A DNA stretch of 64,000 nt from Phycicoccus sp. Soil802. GTDB taxonomy: Bacteria; Actinomycetota; Actinomycetes; Actinomycetales; Dermatophilaceae. Of this stretch, positions 26,051 through 37,420 are shown one piece after another. The notes under the pieces are model-generated. The model was not told the origin of the DNA. It made no database searches and saw only the letters and a list, made by a program, of their open reading frames with translations. The stretch's first letter is position 1, and each line of letters starts with the position of its first letter. A program made the translations under genes and the position numbers. The DNA is taken from assembly GCF_001429605.1 (NCBI RefSeq), contig NZ_LMSS01000005.1, forward strand, positions 230,618 to 294,617. The letters run 5' to 3'.

Positions 26051-26875
26051 ATGAGCACGGGGGCCGGTTACCGCAGCTACGCGGGCGACGACATGGTGAC
26101 CGGCGAGGGGGTCGCCGTCGAGCTGCCGATCGCCGGGGTGCCCTCGCGGGCGGCCTCGGGAGTCATCGACCTGCTCGTCGCCGCGGTGGTCCTGGTGCTG
26201 GGCGCGATCCTCGTCGGCATCGTCTTCGGCGGCACCTCGTCGGCGGTGGCCCGCACGGTGTCGATCCTGCTGGTGGTCGGGGTCACCGTCGCCCTCCCCG
26301 CCGTCGTGGAGACGCTCACCCGCGGGCGCACCCTGGGCAAGCTCGCCCTCGGCCTGCGCGTGGTGCGTGACGACGGCGGACCCATCACCGCGCGACACGC
26401 CCTCACCCGCGCCCTGGTGGGGTGGCCCGAGATCTACCTGCTCCTGGGCTCCGGTGCCCTGGTGGCGGCCCTGGTCAGCCCGCGGGCCAAGCGGCTCGGC
26501 GACATGGCGGCCGGCACCTACGTGGTGTCGCAACGGGCGTCACTGCGGCTGCTCCCGCCGCCGGTCATGCCGCCGCCCCTGGCCCAGTGGGCGGCCGGCG
26601 CCGACCTGGCCGCCCTCCCGCCCGGCCTGGCGATCGCCGTCCGGCAGTTCCTGGGGCGGGCACAGGGCCTCAACCCGGCCTCTCGCCACGAGCTCGGCCA
26701 GGCCCTGCTGCGCTCGGTGCTGCCGCACGTCTCGCCCCCGCCGCCGGTGGGCTTCCACGCCGAGCACGTGCTCGCTGCCGTCATCGCCGACCGTCGTCGC
26801 AGGGACGCCGAGCGGCTGGCCCGCGACGACCAGCGGCTCGCCCGGTTGCTGCCCCCGGACCAGTTCGCTCCCTGA
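26051..26875 (+). CDS. RDD family membrane protein
   Basis: 274 aa. RDD domain with about three membrane segments in residues 30-160, including the typical SRAASGVIDLLVAAVV (R, D) and GRTLGKLALGLRVVRDDGG. The C-terminal 110 residues are a soluble, Pro/Arg-rich tail. It faces the SpoIIM gene, and the two proteins likely function in the same membrane complex as the MoxR cluster (inference). Confidence 0.85.
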   Translation: MSTGAGYRSYAGDDMVTGEGVAVELPIAGVPSRAASGVIDLLVAAVVLVLGAILVGIVFGGTSSAVARTVSILLVVGVTVALPAVVETLTRGRTLGKLALGLRVVRDDGGPITARHALTRALVGWPEIYLLLGSGALVAALVSPRAKRLGDMAAGTYVVSQRASLRLLPPPVMPPPLAQWAAGADLAALPPGLAIAVRQFLGRAQGLNPASRHELGQALLRSVLPHVSPPPPVGFHAEHVLAAVIADRRRRDAERLARDDQRLARLLPPDQFAP

Positions 26876-26887
26876 CGCGGACGCGCC

Positions 26888-28066
26888 TCAGTCCTGCTGG
26901 ACCGGCTCCATCAGGGCCGCATAGCCGGGCTTGACGATGCCCTCGATGATGGCGAGGCGCTCGTCGAACGGGATGAACGCCGACTTCATGGCGTTGATCG
27001 TCACCCAGCGCAGGTCCTCGACCGTCCACCCGGCGTCCTGGACGAGCAGGCCCATCTCCCGCGACATCGAGGTGCCGCTCATGAGCCGGTTGTCGGTGTT
27101 GACCGTGACCCGGAAACGCAGTCGCTTGAGCAGCGAGATCGGGTGCAGCGCAACGGATTCCGCGGCCCCCGTCTGCACGTTGCTGCTGGGGCACATCTCG
27201 AGCGGGATGCGGGTGTCCCGCACGTATGCCGCGAGGCGGCCCAGGTGCACGTCGTCCAGGTCGGCGGCGACCGAGGCCGCGACGTCGTCGCCGAAGGCCT
27301 TGTCACCGACGGTGAGGTCGTCGACGATCCGGACACCGTGCCCGAGCCGGTCGGCGCCGCACCACTGGATCGCCTCCCAGATGCTCGGCAGGCCGAACGC
27401 CTCACCCGCGTGGATGGTGAAGTGGGCGTTCTCGCGACGGAGGTACTCGAACGCGTCGAGGTGCCGGGTGGGAGGGAACCCCGCCTCCGCCCCGGCGATG
27501 TCGAACCCCGCTACACCCTGGTCGCGGTAGCGGACCGCGAGCTCGGCGATCTCGGTGCTCTTGGCGGCGTGCCGCATGGCGGTCAGGAGCGCGGTCACCC
27601 GGATGGGGGTGCCCGCCTTGGCGGCCAGCTCCTCGCCCTCACGGAACCCGGCGTTGACGGCCTCGACGACGTCCTCGAGCACCAGCCCCTCGGAGATGTG
27701 CTGCTCCGGGGCATAGCGGCTCTCCGCGTAGACGACGCCGTCAGCCGCGAGGTCGAGCACGCACTCGCGAGCGACCCGGCGCAGGCCCTCGGTGGTCTGC
27801 ATGACCGCCAGGGTGTGGTCGAAGGTCTCGAGGTAGCGCACCAGCGACCCGGAGTCCGCGCTGTCCCGGAACCACGCGCCGAGGCTGTCGGCGTCGGACG
27901 CCGGCAACCCGGCATACCCGACCTGGTCGGCGATCTCGATGATCGTCTGGGGGCGCAGCCCACCGTCGAGGTGGTCGTGCAGCAGCGCCTTGGGGGCGCG
28001 CAGGACCTGGTCCTCGAGGCCCGAGGTGTCGTCGTCGTCCTTGGACCCCTTGCGACCGAAGATCAC
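26888..28066 (-). CDS. add: Adenosine deaminase
   Basis: 392 aa. Converts adenosine or deoxyadenosine to inosine. Zinc and catalytic motifs: LHDHLDGG near residue 30, HAGEAFG near 222, HGVRI near 246 and NTDN near 325. The start GTG at 28066 overlaps the stop of the cupin gene (GTGA), with GGAGGAGG upstream, so it is translated with it. An N-terminal charged segment of about 25 residues precedes the domain. The order add near deoA and cdd matches M. tuberculosis. Confidence 0.93.
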   Translation of the reverse strand: MIFGRKGSKDDDDTSGLEDQVLRAPKALLHDHLDGGLRPQTIIEIADQVGYAGLPASDADSLGAWFRDSADSGSLVRYLETFDHTLAVMQTTEGLRRVARECVLDLAADGVVYAESRYAPEQHISEGLVLEDVVEAVNAGFREGEELAAKAGTPIRVTALLTAMRHAAKSTEIAELAVRYRDQGVAGFDIAGAEAGFPPTRHLDAFEYLRRENAHFTIHAGEAFGLPSIWEAIQWCGADRLGHGVRIVDDLTVGDKAFGDDVAASVAADLDDVHLGRLAAYVRDTRIPLEMCPSSNVQTGAAESVALHPISLLKRLRFRVTVNTDNRLMSGTSMSREMGLLVQDAGWTVEDLRWVTINAMKSAFIPFDERLAIIEGIVKPGYAALMEPVQQD

Positions 28067-28428
28067 GCGCCCTCCTCCTCGTCCCGGTTGACGGTCTCGG
28101 GGCTGAACGCCGGCAGGCACACGGCGACGTACTCGGCGCCCTCGGACCCGGTGGAGTAGCGGATCCGCTCGCCGGCGCGGGTCACGATGCTCTGGCCGGC
28201 CTCGACGCGGAGCTGACCGCCGTCGTGGTCGACCAGCACGGTGCCCGAGATCACCAGGGTGATCTCGTCGAAGTCCGGCGCCTGGAACGGCTCGGTCCAG
28301 GCGGCCGGCGCCTTCATGTGGGCCACCGAGACAGCCTCGCTGCCGGTGTTCACCCGGCCGACGTGCTCGTCGATGATCTTGCCGCCGGGGACGGGGATGG
28401 TCGTGGGGGTCGCGATGAGCTCAGGCAC
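28063..28428 (-). CDS. Cupin domain protein
   Basis: 121 aa, a single small beta-barrel cupin: [15 protein letters not shown], then [22 protein letters not shown]. The usual metal His residues are largely absent, so a binding or regulatory function is possible. It is the first gene of a pair with add, overlapping by 4 bp, so a nucleoside-linked role is inferred. Confidence 0.8.
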   Translation of the reverse strand: MPELIATPTTIPVPGGKIIDEHVGRVNTGSEAVSVAHMKAPAAWTEPFQAPDFDEITLVISGTVLVDHDGGQLRVEAGQSIVTRAGERIRYSTGSEGAEYVAVCLPAFSPETVNRDEEEGA

Positions 28429-28494
28429 CAGGCCAGCCTAGTGCCGCCTCTCCACCCGGGCCTGGCGCCCGCGAGGCCAGCCTCGGAAAGGCGG

Positions 28495-28522
28495 TTGACC
28501 AGTGCGAACGGTCGTGCTTTTA
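28495..28522 (+). promoter_or_regulatory. Promoter and operator region of the TetR gene
   Basis: TTGACC (28495-28500) as -35 and TTTTAT (28517-28522) as -10 with a 16-bp spacer; the GTG start is 8 bp further, so the message is nearly leaderless. Between the boxes lies ACGGTCGT, an imperfect dyad that could be the autoregulatory site. Confidence 0.5.
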
Positions 28523-28529
28523 TTGGCTG

Positions 28530-29129
28530 GTGAGCAAAGGCGACGAGACCCGCGACTCGGTGCTTCGCGTGGCGCTGGCGCAGTCGAGCCGGGTGGGCCT
28601 GCGCGGCATCACCATCGGCGGCCTGGCCGAGGCCATGGAGATGTCCAAGAGCGGTCTCTTCGCGCACTTCGGGTCGAAGGAGGGGCTGCAGACCGCCGTG
28701 ATGGACTACGCGGCCGACGCCTTCACCCAGCTCGTCATCCGGCCAGCCCTCAAGGAGCCCCGGGGCGAGCCCCGCCTGCGCACGCTGTTCGACCGGTGGC
28801 TCGGCTGGGGCGGCTACGCCGACTACGCCCTGCCCGGCGGGTGCATCTTCATCTCGGTGGCCAGCGAGTACGACGACGAGCCCGAGGGCCCGGTCCGCAC
28901 CAAGGTCGTGCAGATCGAGCGGGACCTGCTCGACACCATCGAGACGATCGTCCGCGGCGGCGTGACCGAGGGTCAGTTCCGCGAGTCGACCGACGCGGCA
29001 GCCTTCGCCCACGACCTGCTCGCCATCATGCTCGGGTACGCCTTCTCGGCGCGCCTGCTCCACGACCCGGCCGCCGCGGCTCGGGCCCAGGACGCCTTCG
29101 ACCGCCTGCTCGACCACATCCGCAGCTGA
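28530..29129 (+). CDS. TetR family regulator
   Basis: 199 aa. N-terminal helix-turn-helix (LRGITIGGLAEAMEMSKSGLFAHFGSKEGL, residues 24-53), then an all-helical ligand domain. The core fits TetR regulators with a C-terminal domain of the TetR_C_16-like type (WGGYADYALPGGCIF). It is followed 42 bp later by an alpha/beta hydrolase gene, which is its likely target. Start GTG 28530. Confidence 0.9.
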   Translation: MSKGDETRDSVLRVALAQSSRVGLRGITIGGLAEAMEMSKSGLFAHFGSKEGLQTAVMDYAADAFTQLVIRPALKEPRGEPRLRTLFDRWLGWGGYADYALPGGCIFISVASEYDDEPEGPVRTKVVQIERDLLDTIETIVRGGVTEGQFRESTDAAAFAHDLLAIMLGYAFSARLLHDPAAAARAQDAFDRLLDHIRS

Positions 29130-29171
29130 GCACCCACCCACAGAATCCCGGAAACGCAGAGAGGTCCAGAC

Positions 29172-30167
29172 ATGTCCGTTCAAAAAAGCACGATCGATCG
29201 TTTCGTGACGCTCCCCCAACCCGCTACCGCCTTCACTCCTGAGGTCACCCAGCCGACGGTCGACGCAGCGGTTCCGGCCACGGGTCTCCCGGGCTCGCCC
29301 GCCCTGCGGAGGGTGTTCGCCCAGCTCGAGCGACGGTCCCCCGCGCTCGGCGGGCTGCTGGCCGAGCGCCTCTGGTTCCGGCTGCCGGCGAGCCCGGCCG
29401 CAGCGGTGCGGGCGGCCCGGACCCCGGCCGGCGGTGAGCCCTTCGCCGTGCAGTGGGCCCACGGCACCGTGCGCGGACGGGTGTACGGCGACTGGGGCAA
29501 CCCCACGGCATACCTCGTGCACGGGTGGGGCGGCTGGTGGCAGCAGCTCGGCGCCCACGTCCAGCCGCTGGTCGACCGCGGCCTGTGCGTGGTCGCGTTC
29601 GACGCGCCGAGCCACGGCGACTCCGGACCCGGGGTGCACGGGGGTCGCTCGACGACGTTCCTGGAGATGGCCGAGGGACTGGCCGCGGTCGTCGCCGAGT
29701 TCGGCCGCCCCACGCTCGTCGTGGCGCACTCTGCCGGAAGCCTTGCCGCGGTGCACGCGCTCGGGCTGGGCGTGCAGCCCGACTCGCTCGTGCTCGTCGC
29801 GCCACCGGACGGCGTCGAGGCGATGCTGCCCGTCTTCTCGGCGGCGCTGGGGGTCGGCCCCCGGTCCCAGCAGGTGATGGTGCGTCGCGCCGAGCGGCGG
29901 GTGGGCACACCGGTGGCCGAGCTCGACCTGCTCACCATGGCGGCCCGTCGCCCGTCCCTGCCCCACCTGCTCGTCGTCCACGACCGCAGCGACCAGGAGG
30001 CGCCGTTCGCCGCGGGCGTGCGGATCACCGATGCGTGGCACGACGCCCGGCTGATGGCGACCGAGGGTCGCGGTCACCGCCGGGTGCTGTGGAGTCCCGA
30101 GGTCGTCGAACGGGTGGCGGCCTTCGCGGCCGCGGCCGCCGACCGCGTCAGGCGATCTTCTCGATGA
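29172..30167 (+). CDS. Alpha/beta hydrolase
   Basis: 331 aa, alpha/beta hydrolase fold, cytosolic. Oxyanion segment YLVHGWGGWW near residue 112, FDAPSHGDSG near 140, nucleophile elbow VAHSAGS near 182 (Ser), a late Asp in VVHDRSDQE and a His in GRGHRRVLWS near 302 completing the triad. The N-terminus is long (about 65 residues) and not conserved-looking. The partner of the TetR gene. It overlaps the convergent deoA gene by 20 bp. Confidence 0.85.
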   Translation: MSVQKSTIDRFVTLPQPATAFTPEVTQPTVDAAVPATGLPGSPALRRVFAQLERRSPALGGLLAERLWFRLPASPAAAVRAARTPAGGEPFAVQWAHGTVRGRVYGDWGNPTAYLVHGWGGWWQQLGAHVQPLVDRGLCVVAFDAPSHGDSGPGVHGGRSTTFLEMAEGLAAVVAEFGRPTLVVAHSAGSLAAVHALGLGVQPDSLVLVAPPDGVEAMLPVFSAALGVGPRSQQVMVRRAERRVGTPVAELDLLTMAARRPSLPHLLVVHDRSDQEAPFAAGVRITDAWHDARLMATEGRGHRRVLWSPEVVERVAAFAAAAADRVRRSSR

Positions 30168-31437
30168 CCAACGGCAGCAGGTCGGGTCGCGAGCCCTCGG
30201 GGGCGATCGTGAAGGCGCCCTCCAGTGACTCCATGGCTCGGTCGAACCGGTCCGGCGTGTCGGTGTGCAGGGTCAGCAGCTTCTCGCCGGCCCGGACCGT
30301 GGCTCCCGGCTTGTAGTGCATCTCCACGCCGGCCCCGGCCTGCACCGGGTCCACCTTGCGGGCCCGGCCGGCACCCAGCCGCCACGCGGCGACCCCGACC
30401 TTGAGGGCGTCGAGCTGGGTGAGGACCCCGTCGGCGGGGGCCAGGATGTCCTGGCTCTCCCTGGCCACCGGCAGGGTCGCGTCCGGGTCTCCGCCCTGGG
30501 CGCGGATCATCGCCGTCCACGCGTCCATGGCGCGACCGTCCTTGAGGGCGTCGGCCGGATCGACGTCCTCACGACCCGCGCACGCGAGCATCTCGCGGGC
30601 CAGTGCCAGGGTCAGCTCGACCACGTCCTCGGGTCCGCCGCCGGCCAGCACCTCGACCGACTCGCGCACCTCGAGGGCGTTGCCTGCGGTCAGGCCGAGC
30701 GGCACCTGCATGTTGGTCAACATCGCCACGGTCTTCACGCCGGCGTCGGTGCCGAGGTCGACCATCGTGCGGGCCAGCTCGCGGGCGTCGTCGACGTTCT
30801 TCATGAACGCGCCGCTGCCCACCTTGACGTCGAGCACCAGTGCGCCGGTCCCCTCGGCGATCTTCTTGCTCATGATCGAGGAGGCGATCAACGGGATCGC
30901 CTCGACGGTGCCGGTCACGTCACGCAGGGCGTAGAGCTTCTTGTCCGCCGGGGCCAGGCCGTCACCCGCGGCACAGATGACCGCACCGACGTCCTCGAGC
31001 TGCTGCATCATCGCCTCGTTACTCATCGCCGCCCGCCAGCCCGGGATCGACTCGAGCTTGTCGAGGGTGCCGCCGGTGTGGCCGAGGCCGCGCCCTGACA
31101 GCTGCGGCACGGCGACGCCGCACGCCGCGACGAGGGGCGCCAGCGGCAGGGTGATCTTGTCGCCCACGCCGCCGGTCGAGTGCTTGTCGGCCGTCGGGCG
31201 GGACAGCCCGGAGAAGTCCATCCGCTCACCGCTGGCGATCATCGCGCCGGTCCAGCGGGAGATCTCCCGGCGGTTCATGCCGTTCAGCAGGATGGCCATC
31301 GCGAGGCTCGACATCTGCTCGTCGGCCACGGCACCGCGCGTGTAGGCGTCGATGACCCAGTCGATCTGCGCATCGGACAGCTCGCCCTTGCCCCGCTTGG
31401 CGATGATGACGTCGACGGCATCGAAGGCTTCACTCAT
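30148..31437 (-). CDS. deoA: Thymidine phosphorylase
   Basis: 429 aa, pyrimidine nucleoside phosphorylase family. It splits thymidine or deoxyuridine with phosphate to base plus deoxyribose-1-phosphate. Motifs: DKHSTGGVGDK near residue 82 (phosphate), SGRGLGHTGGTLDKLESI near 113, KVGSGAFMK near 205. The ATG at 31437 follows a short leader. Nucleoside import and deamination genes are next to it. It ends overlapping the convergent hydrolase gene. Confidence 0.95.
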   Translation of the reverse strand: MSEAFDAVDVIIAKRGKGELSDAQIDWVIDAYTRGAVADEQMSSLAMAILLNGMNRREISRWTGAMIASGERMDFSGLSRPTADKHSTGGVGDKITLPLAPLVAACGVAVPQLSGRGLGHTGGTLDKLESIPGWRAAMSNEAMMQQLEDVGAVICAAGDGLAPADKKLYALRDVTGTVEAIPLIASSIMSKKIAEGTGALVLDVKVGSGAFMKNVDDARELARTMVDLGTDAGVKTVAMLTNMQVPLGLTAGNALEVRESVEVLAGGGPEDVVELTLALAREMLACAGREDVDPADALKDGRAMDAWTAMIRAQGGDPDATLPVARESQDILAPADGVLTQLDALKVGVAAWRLGAGRARKVDPVQAGAGVEMHYKPGATVRAGEKLLTLHTDTPDRFDRAMESLEGAFTIAPEGSRPDLLPLVIEKIA

Positions 31438-31511
31438 GGGGCCATCGTGTCAGACCGGCGACGGCCCCGACCATCCGCGCGGGCGTCCCACGTCCGCCCC
31501 GGACTGGACGC

Positions 31512-31613
31512 GGCCAATTGGCCGAGTTCGACGTCACGAGGCGCAAAGAGCCCACAGAACCGGGCGATTGGCCGAGTTTCTCGGGGGGCGCCGAGCCTCT
31601 CGGGGACGCCGAG
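31512..31613. repeat. Direct repeats and two hairpins between deoA and cdd
   Basis: ATTGGCCGAGTT occurs at 31517-31528 and 31567-31578, exactly 50 bp apart; the first lies within the palindrome GGCCAATTGGCC (31512-31523). Then come two small hairpins of the same stem, CTCGG...CCGAG, at 31580-31595 and 31599-31613. They may be operator sites or a weak terminator between cdd and deoA. No gene is seen here. Confidence 0.5.
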
Positions 31614-31639
31614 TCCTTCGGGGAGGGCGGCGCGCGGGG

Positions 31640-32116
31640 TCAGGCGGGGTGGCGCGCCGCGGTCAGGTTGTCGGGGCCGAACGCCTGGGGCAGCACCTCA
31701 CGCATCGGCAGCACGCCCTCGGGGGTGAGCAGCAGGCACTCGGGGCCGCCGTTCTCCCAGAGCAGCTGGCGGCAGCGCCCGCACGGCATCAGCGGCTGCC
31801 CGTCACCACCCACGCACGAGACCGCGACGAGCGTGCCGCCACCGGTCGCGTGCAGCTCGGAGACCATGCCGCACTCGGCACACAGCCCGACGCCGTAGGC
31901 GGCGTTCTCGACGTTGCACCCCACGACGACCCGACCGTCGTCGACGATCCCGGCGACCCCGACGGGGAAGTTCGAGTACGGCGCGTAGGCCTTGCCCATG
32001 ATCTCGATCGCCTTGGCGCGCAAGGCGTCCCAGTCCACGTCCTCCGGAGCAGGAGGTGCGGTATGCCGCGCGGCCAGCTCCGCGGCATACCCCTCCGTCC
32101 CTGGGTCAGGGCACAC
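31640..32116 (-). CDS. cdd: Cytidine deaminase
   Basis: 158 aa. Converts cytidine/deoxycytidine to uridine. Zinc site in GLCAECGMVS (CAE) and PCGRCRQ; VENAAYG before it. The usual core is 120-130 aa; here there are about 25 extra residues at the N-terminus. GTG 32116 starts directly after the stop (TAG at 32117-32119) of the permease gene, so it is the last gene of the nucleoside importer operon. Confidence 0.93.
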   Translation of the reverse strand: MCPDPGTEGYAAELAARHTAPPAPEDVDWDALRAKAIEIMGKAYAPYSNFPVGVAGIVDDGRVVVGCNVENAAYGVGLCAECGMVSELHATGGGTLVAVSCVGGDGQPLMPCGRCRQLLWENGGPECLLLTPEGVLPMREVLPQAFGPDNLTAARHPA

Positions 32117-33382
32117 CTAGTGCCCCTCGCCCTTGCGGTAGATCTGGCCGTCGGCCGCGGGCATCCGCAGTCGCTGGGAGGCGAAGGCGAGGACCAGCAA
32201 CGTGGTGACGTAGGGGGTGGTGCCGGTGAGCTCGGCGGGCACGGCGTCAACGGCGAAGTACCACCAGCCGACGAGGACGCCGACGACGATCGCGAGACCG
32301 CCCTGGACGACCCGCTGGTTGCGGACGATCTGCCAGACGCCGATGGCCACGAGCAGGACCGCGAACAGCAGCAGGAACGCGTGCACCGTGGCGCCACCGC
32401 GGAGCTGGACCGCGTCGGTGTAGCCGAACAGCGCGGCGCCGGTGAGCAGCCCGCCGGGACGCCAGTTGCCGAAGATCATGGCGGCGAGACCGATGTAGCC
32501 ACGGCCACCGGTCTGGCCGTCGCGGTAGATGTTGGCGGCGACGAGGGCGAGGAACCCGCCACCGAGACCAGCCAGGCCACCGGACACGACCACGGCGAGG
32601 AACTTGTAGCGCAGCACGTTGACGCCGAGCGACTCCGCCGCGACCGGGGACTCACCCACGGACCGCAGCCGCAGCCCGAACGCGGAGCGCCACAGCACCC
32701 ACCAGGTCGCGACGAAGAGCAGCACCGCGATGATCGTGAGGATCGAGACGTCGGTGCACAGGGCCCGCAGGACCGCGGCGACGTCGCTGACGAAGAACCA
32801 GTCCTTCTTCTCGATCGTGCCGAGCCCGTCGGACACCCCGGGGATGGTGAAGTCCGGGAGCGAGTCGATCGGGGGCGACTGGGTCGGTCCACCACCGGGC
32901 AGCCCGTTGAAGAACCGGGCGGCGAGGTACTTGGCGACGCCGAGGCCGATGATGTTGATCGCGACACCCGAGACGATGTGGTCGACCCCGAAGCTGACGG
33001 TGGCGACGGCGTGGATCAGCCCACCGAGCATCCCCATGACGATCGCGCCGAGGGCGCCCGCCCACGGGCCCATGTGGTAGCCGAAGAACCCGGCTCCCCA
33101 GGTGCCGAGGATCATCATGCCCTCGAGCCCGATGTTGACCACACCGGCGCGCTCCGACCAGAGACCACCGAGACCGGCGAGGCCGATCGGCACGGCGAGG
33201 CCGATGGCGGCCGCGAGGGCACCGGACGAGGCGATGTCGTCGGCGCCGGTCACCAGGCGCAGCACCGAGATCACGGCGATCGCGCCGATGGCCACGATGG
33301 ACCACTCGCGCAGGCCGAACCGGCGGCGCTTCGGGCGGTCGGCGACGGCCTGGGTGCCGACCTCGAGTCCGGTGGCGCTCAT
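32117..33382 (-). CDS. Nucleoside ABC importer permease (NupC-like)
   Basis: 421 aa, about ten membrane segments, BPD_transp_2 family. LAGLGGLWSERAGVVNIGLEGMMILG near residue 70 is the typical signature of permeases that work with BMP-type binding proteins. It starts at ATG 33382 overlapping the upstream permease by 4 bp (ATGA). With the ATPase and lipoprotein it imports nucleosides. Confidence 0.92.
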   Translation of the reverse strand: MSATGLEVGTQAVADRPKRRRFGLREWSIVAIGAIAVISVLRLVTGADDIASSGALAAAIGLAVPIGLAGLGGLWSERAGVVNIGLEGMMILGTWGAGFFGYHMGPWAGALGAIVMGMLGGLIHAVATVSFGVDHIVSGVAINIIGLGVAKYLAARFFNGLPGGGPTQSPPIDSLPDFTIPGVSDGLGTIEKKDWFFVSDVAAVLRALCTDVSILTIIAVLLFVATWWVLWRSAFGLRLRSVGESPVAAESLGVNVLRYKFLAVVVSGGLAGLGGGFLALVAANIYRDGQTGGRGYIGLAAMIFGNWRPGGLLTGAALFGYTDAVQLRGGATVHAFLLLFAVLLVAIGVWQIVRNQRVVQGGLAIVVGVLVGWWYFAVDAVPAELTGTTPYVTTLLVLAFASQRLRMPAADGQIYRKGEGH

Positions 33383-34493
33383 GCCGGGGCTCCTTCCGTG
33401 GCGGGGGCGGCTTGCCGCTGTGCCGCCAGCTCGCGCGCGACCCTGGTCTGCTCGATCCGCTTGTCGGCCCGGCGGATCAGCTCGTAGGCGATGACGACGG
33501 CGAAGAGGATGACGCCCTGGATGATGTTGACGAGCTCCTGGGCCACGTCGGCCTGGATCTGCAGCGCGTTGGACTGCACGTCGAGGAACGCCCACAGCAG
33601 CGCGGCGAAGCCGATGCCGACCGCGTTGTTGCGCCCCAGCAGGGCGATCGCGATGCCGGCGAAGCCGAGTCCCGACTGGAACGTCGTGCCGTAGTTGTGG
33701 TCCTGTCCGAACAGCAGCGGCATGCCCACGAGCCCCGCGAGCGCGCCGGACGCGATCATCGCGGTCATCACCATGCGGGGCACGTTGACGCCGCTCGCGA
33801 CGGCGGCGCTCTCGGACCGGCCGGTGGCGCGCAGGTCGAAGCCGAACCGGGTCTTGCTGAGCACGAACCAGTAGAGGAAGCCGACGAGGACTGCGAGGAT
33901 CAGCAGCGTGTAGACCCGGTTGGTCGCCCCCGGGATCAGCTTGAACCCCTCCAGCTGGGAGGACTCGGGGATCGTCTTGGTCTCGATGCTGTTGGAGCCC
34001 TCTCCGCGGCTGGACACCTTGAGCAGGAGCCAGCTCACCACGCCGGTGGCGATGGCGTTCAGCATGATCGTCGAGATCACCTCGGAGACGCCACGCTTCA
34101 CCTTGAGGTATGCCGCGATGCTGGCCCACAGCCCACCGGCCACCATCGCGACGAGGATGGCGACGAGGATGTTGAGCCACCCGGGGAGCCAGGCCTGGCC
34201 GGCGAAGATGGCCGCAGCGAAGGCTGCCACGCGGTACTGGCCGTCGACCCCGATGTTGAAGAGGTTCATCCGGAAGCCCACCGCGACCGCGATGGCCGAG
34301 AGGTAGAAGACCGACGCGGCGTTGATGATGTTGACGGTCTGGCGGGGCTTGGGCACCGCGAGGATGGTCTTCCAGACGTCGCCCACCGGGTCGCCCACGG
34401 CGACGAGGACCAGCGAGGTCACGATGAACGCAACGACGAGCGCCAGCACGGGGGCGGCCAGGCTCATCAGGATGCGACGCACGTTGAGCGACT

Positions 34494-34497
<4 letters not shown>
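33379..34497 (-). CDS. Nucleoside ABC importer permease (NupB-like)
   Basis: 372 aa, multi-pass. LSAIAVAVGFRMNLFNIGVDGQYRV near residue 68 marks the BPD_transp_2 family. GTG 34497 overlaps the ATPase stop (GTGA). It forms the second half of the transmembrane channel with the neighbouring permease; its end has a basic cytosolic tail. Confidence 0.92.
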
Positions 34498-36053
<1,556 letters not shown>

Positions 36054-36156
36054 GGCTCACACTCCTGGTCCGGGCCCGCGGCATCGCGGGCGGGTGGCGC
36101 AAACTGGGGCGCATCCGACAGCGGTGGCCGCCGGGTGCGGTGGGCGATCAGACAAG

Positions 36157-36200
36157 CACACGGCCCGGGTCTGACGCTACCGCGCCGCCCGGGCCGTGTG
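36157..36200 (-). terminator. Perfect 13-bp inverted repeat between lipoprotein and ATPase genes
   Basis: CACACGGCCCGGG (36157-36169) and CCCGGGCCGTGTG (36188-36200) are exact complements with an 18-base loop. It sits 30-73 bp after the lipoprotein gene. A hairpin here would lower transcription of the transporter genes relative to the binding protein, or protect the lipoprotein mRNA. Confidence 0.65.
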
Positions 36201-36229
36201 TTGCCCACTTGCCCTACAAGGGGGGTTGA

Positions 36230-37285
36230 TCAGGGGGTGACTGGCACCTTGATCTCGCCGGAGACGATCTTGGCCTTGTAGTCGTCGAGCTTGGACTTGA
36301 TGTCGTCGATCTGACCACCGGTCGTGGAGTAGTCCACACCGCCGGCCTTCAGGTCGTAGATGTTGTTGCCCGTGAGCTCCTTGCCCTCGGACGCCGACTT
36401 GATGAAGTCGTACACCGCGACGTCGACCTTCTTGATCATCGAGGTCATGATCACCGAGCGCACCGCCTCGGGGGCCGTGAGGGCCTGGTCCGAGTCGACA
36501 CCGATCGCGAGCTTGCCGGCCGCCTTGGCCGCCGTGAAGACGCCACCACCCGAGCCGCCGGCGGCGTGGTAGACCACGTCGGCGCCCTTCTGGTACATGC
36601 CGTCAGCCGCGGTCTTGCCCTTGGCCGGGTCACCGAAGCCGCTGAAGTCCGGCGGCTGGGTGAGGTACTGCGAGTCGATCTTGATGGCCGGGTTGACGGC
36701 CTTCGCACCGGCGATGTAGCCAGCCTCGAACTTCTTGATGAGCGGGACGTTGACGCCACCGACGAAGCCGATGTGGCCCGTCTTGGACTTCAGGGCAGCC
36801 GCCGCACCGACGAGGAAGGAGCCCTCGTTCTCGGCGAAGGTGATCTGGTCGACGTTCGCGCCCTTGGAGTCGTCCGACGCGTCGTCGACGATGGCGAAGT
36901 GGACCTCGGGGTTGTCCTTGGCGGCCTTGCCGACCGACTTGGCGTAGGCGAACCCGACCGCGACGACGTGGGTGTAGCCGGCGTCGATGAGCTGCTGGAG
37001 GCGCTCCTCGCGGGCTGCTTCGTTCTCGCCGTTGACCGCGGCGGCTTCCTTGGTGTCCACGCCGAGCTCGGACTTGGCCTTGTCCAGACCCGCCGCAGCG
37101 GAGTCGTTGAAGGACTGGTCACCACGACCACCGACGTCGTAGGCCATGCCGACCTTGACGTCGCTCTTCTTGGTCGTGCTCGAGCTGGAACTGCTGGACC
37201 CCGAGCCGTTGCCCGAGTCACCACATGCGGCGAGGGTCAGTGCTGCCACCGACATCACCGCTGCAACCTTCATCGTGTGACGCAA
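36230..37285 (-). CDS. BMP family nucleoside-binding lipoprotein
   Basis: 351 aa. Signal peptide with lipobox LTLAAC; the Cys would be lipidated and the protein anchored outside the membrane. A Ser/Gly-rich linker (GSGSSSSSSSTT) leads to the Bmp domain (VGMAYDVGGRGDQSFND; IGFVGGVNVPLIKKFEAGY). The start is TTG 37285, chosen because AGGAG lies 6 bp upstream; the ATG four codons later lacks such a site. It captures nucleosides for the importer encoded downstream. Confidence 0.92.
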   Translation of the reverse strand: MRHTMKVAAVMSVAALTLAACGDSGNGSGSSSSSSSTTKKSDVKVGMAYDVGGRGDQSFNDSAAAGLDKAKSELGVDTKEAAAVNGENEAAREERLQQLIDAGYTHVVAVGFAYAKSVGKAAKDNPEVHFAIVDDASDDSKGANVDQITFAENEGSFLVGAAAALKSKTGHIGFVGGVNVPLIKKFEAGYIAGAKAVNPAIKIDSQYLTQPPDFSGFGDPAKGKTAADGMYQKGADVVYHAAGGSGGGVFTAAKAAGKLAIGVDSDQALTAPEAVRSVIMTSMIKKVDVAVYDFIKSASEGKELTGNNIYDLKAGGVDYSTTGGQIDDIKSKLDDYKAKIVSGEIKVPVTP

Positions 37286-37420
37286 GGCTGTCTCCTGTTC
37301 TTTGGTATGCACGAGGCGCTCTGGTGCGCCACTAGGCCGTGAGGATAGCCCGACGAATCGACAGGTTGGTCAGCCTTGACGGTGTTGGGGCACAAACCGT
37401 TACCGATCCGCGACTGTCCC

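Noticed and set aside
32042-32095. Two octamers facing each other in the cdd gene as a terminator hairpin
   Set aside because: They are in the coding part of cdd and fit the dispersed octamer family; the pairing is only 8 bp.
33383-34180. Upstream extension of the second nucleoside permease to a 687-codon frame
   Set aside because: The extension is an Arg/His-rich out-of-frame reading of the first permease gene; ATG 33382 with ATGA overlap is the proper start.
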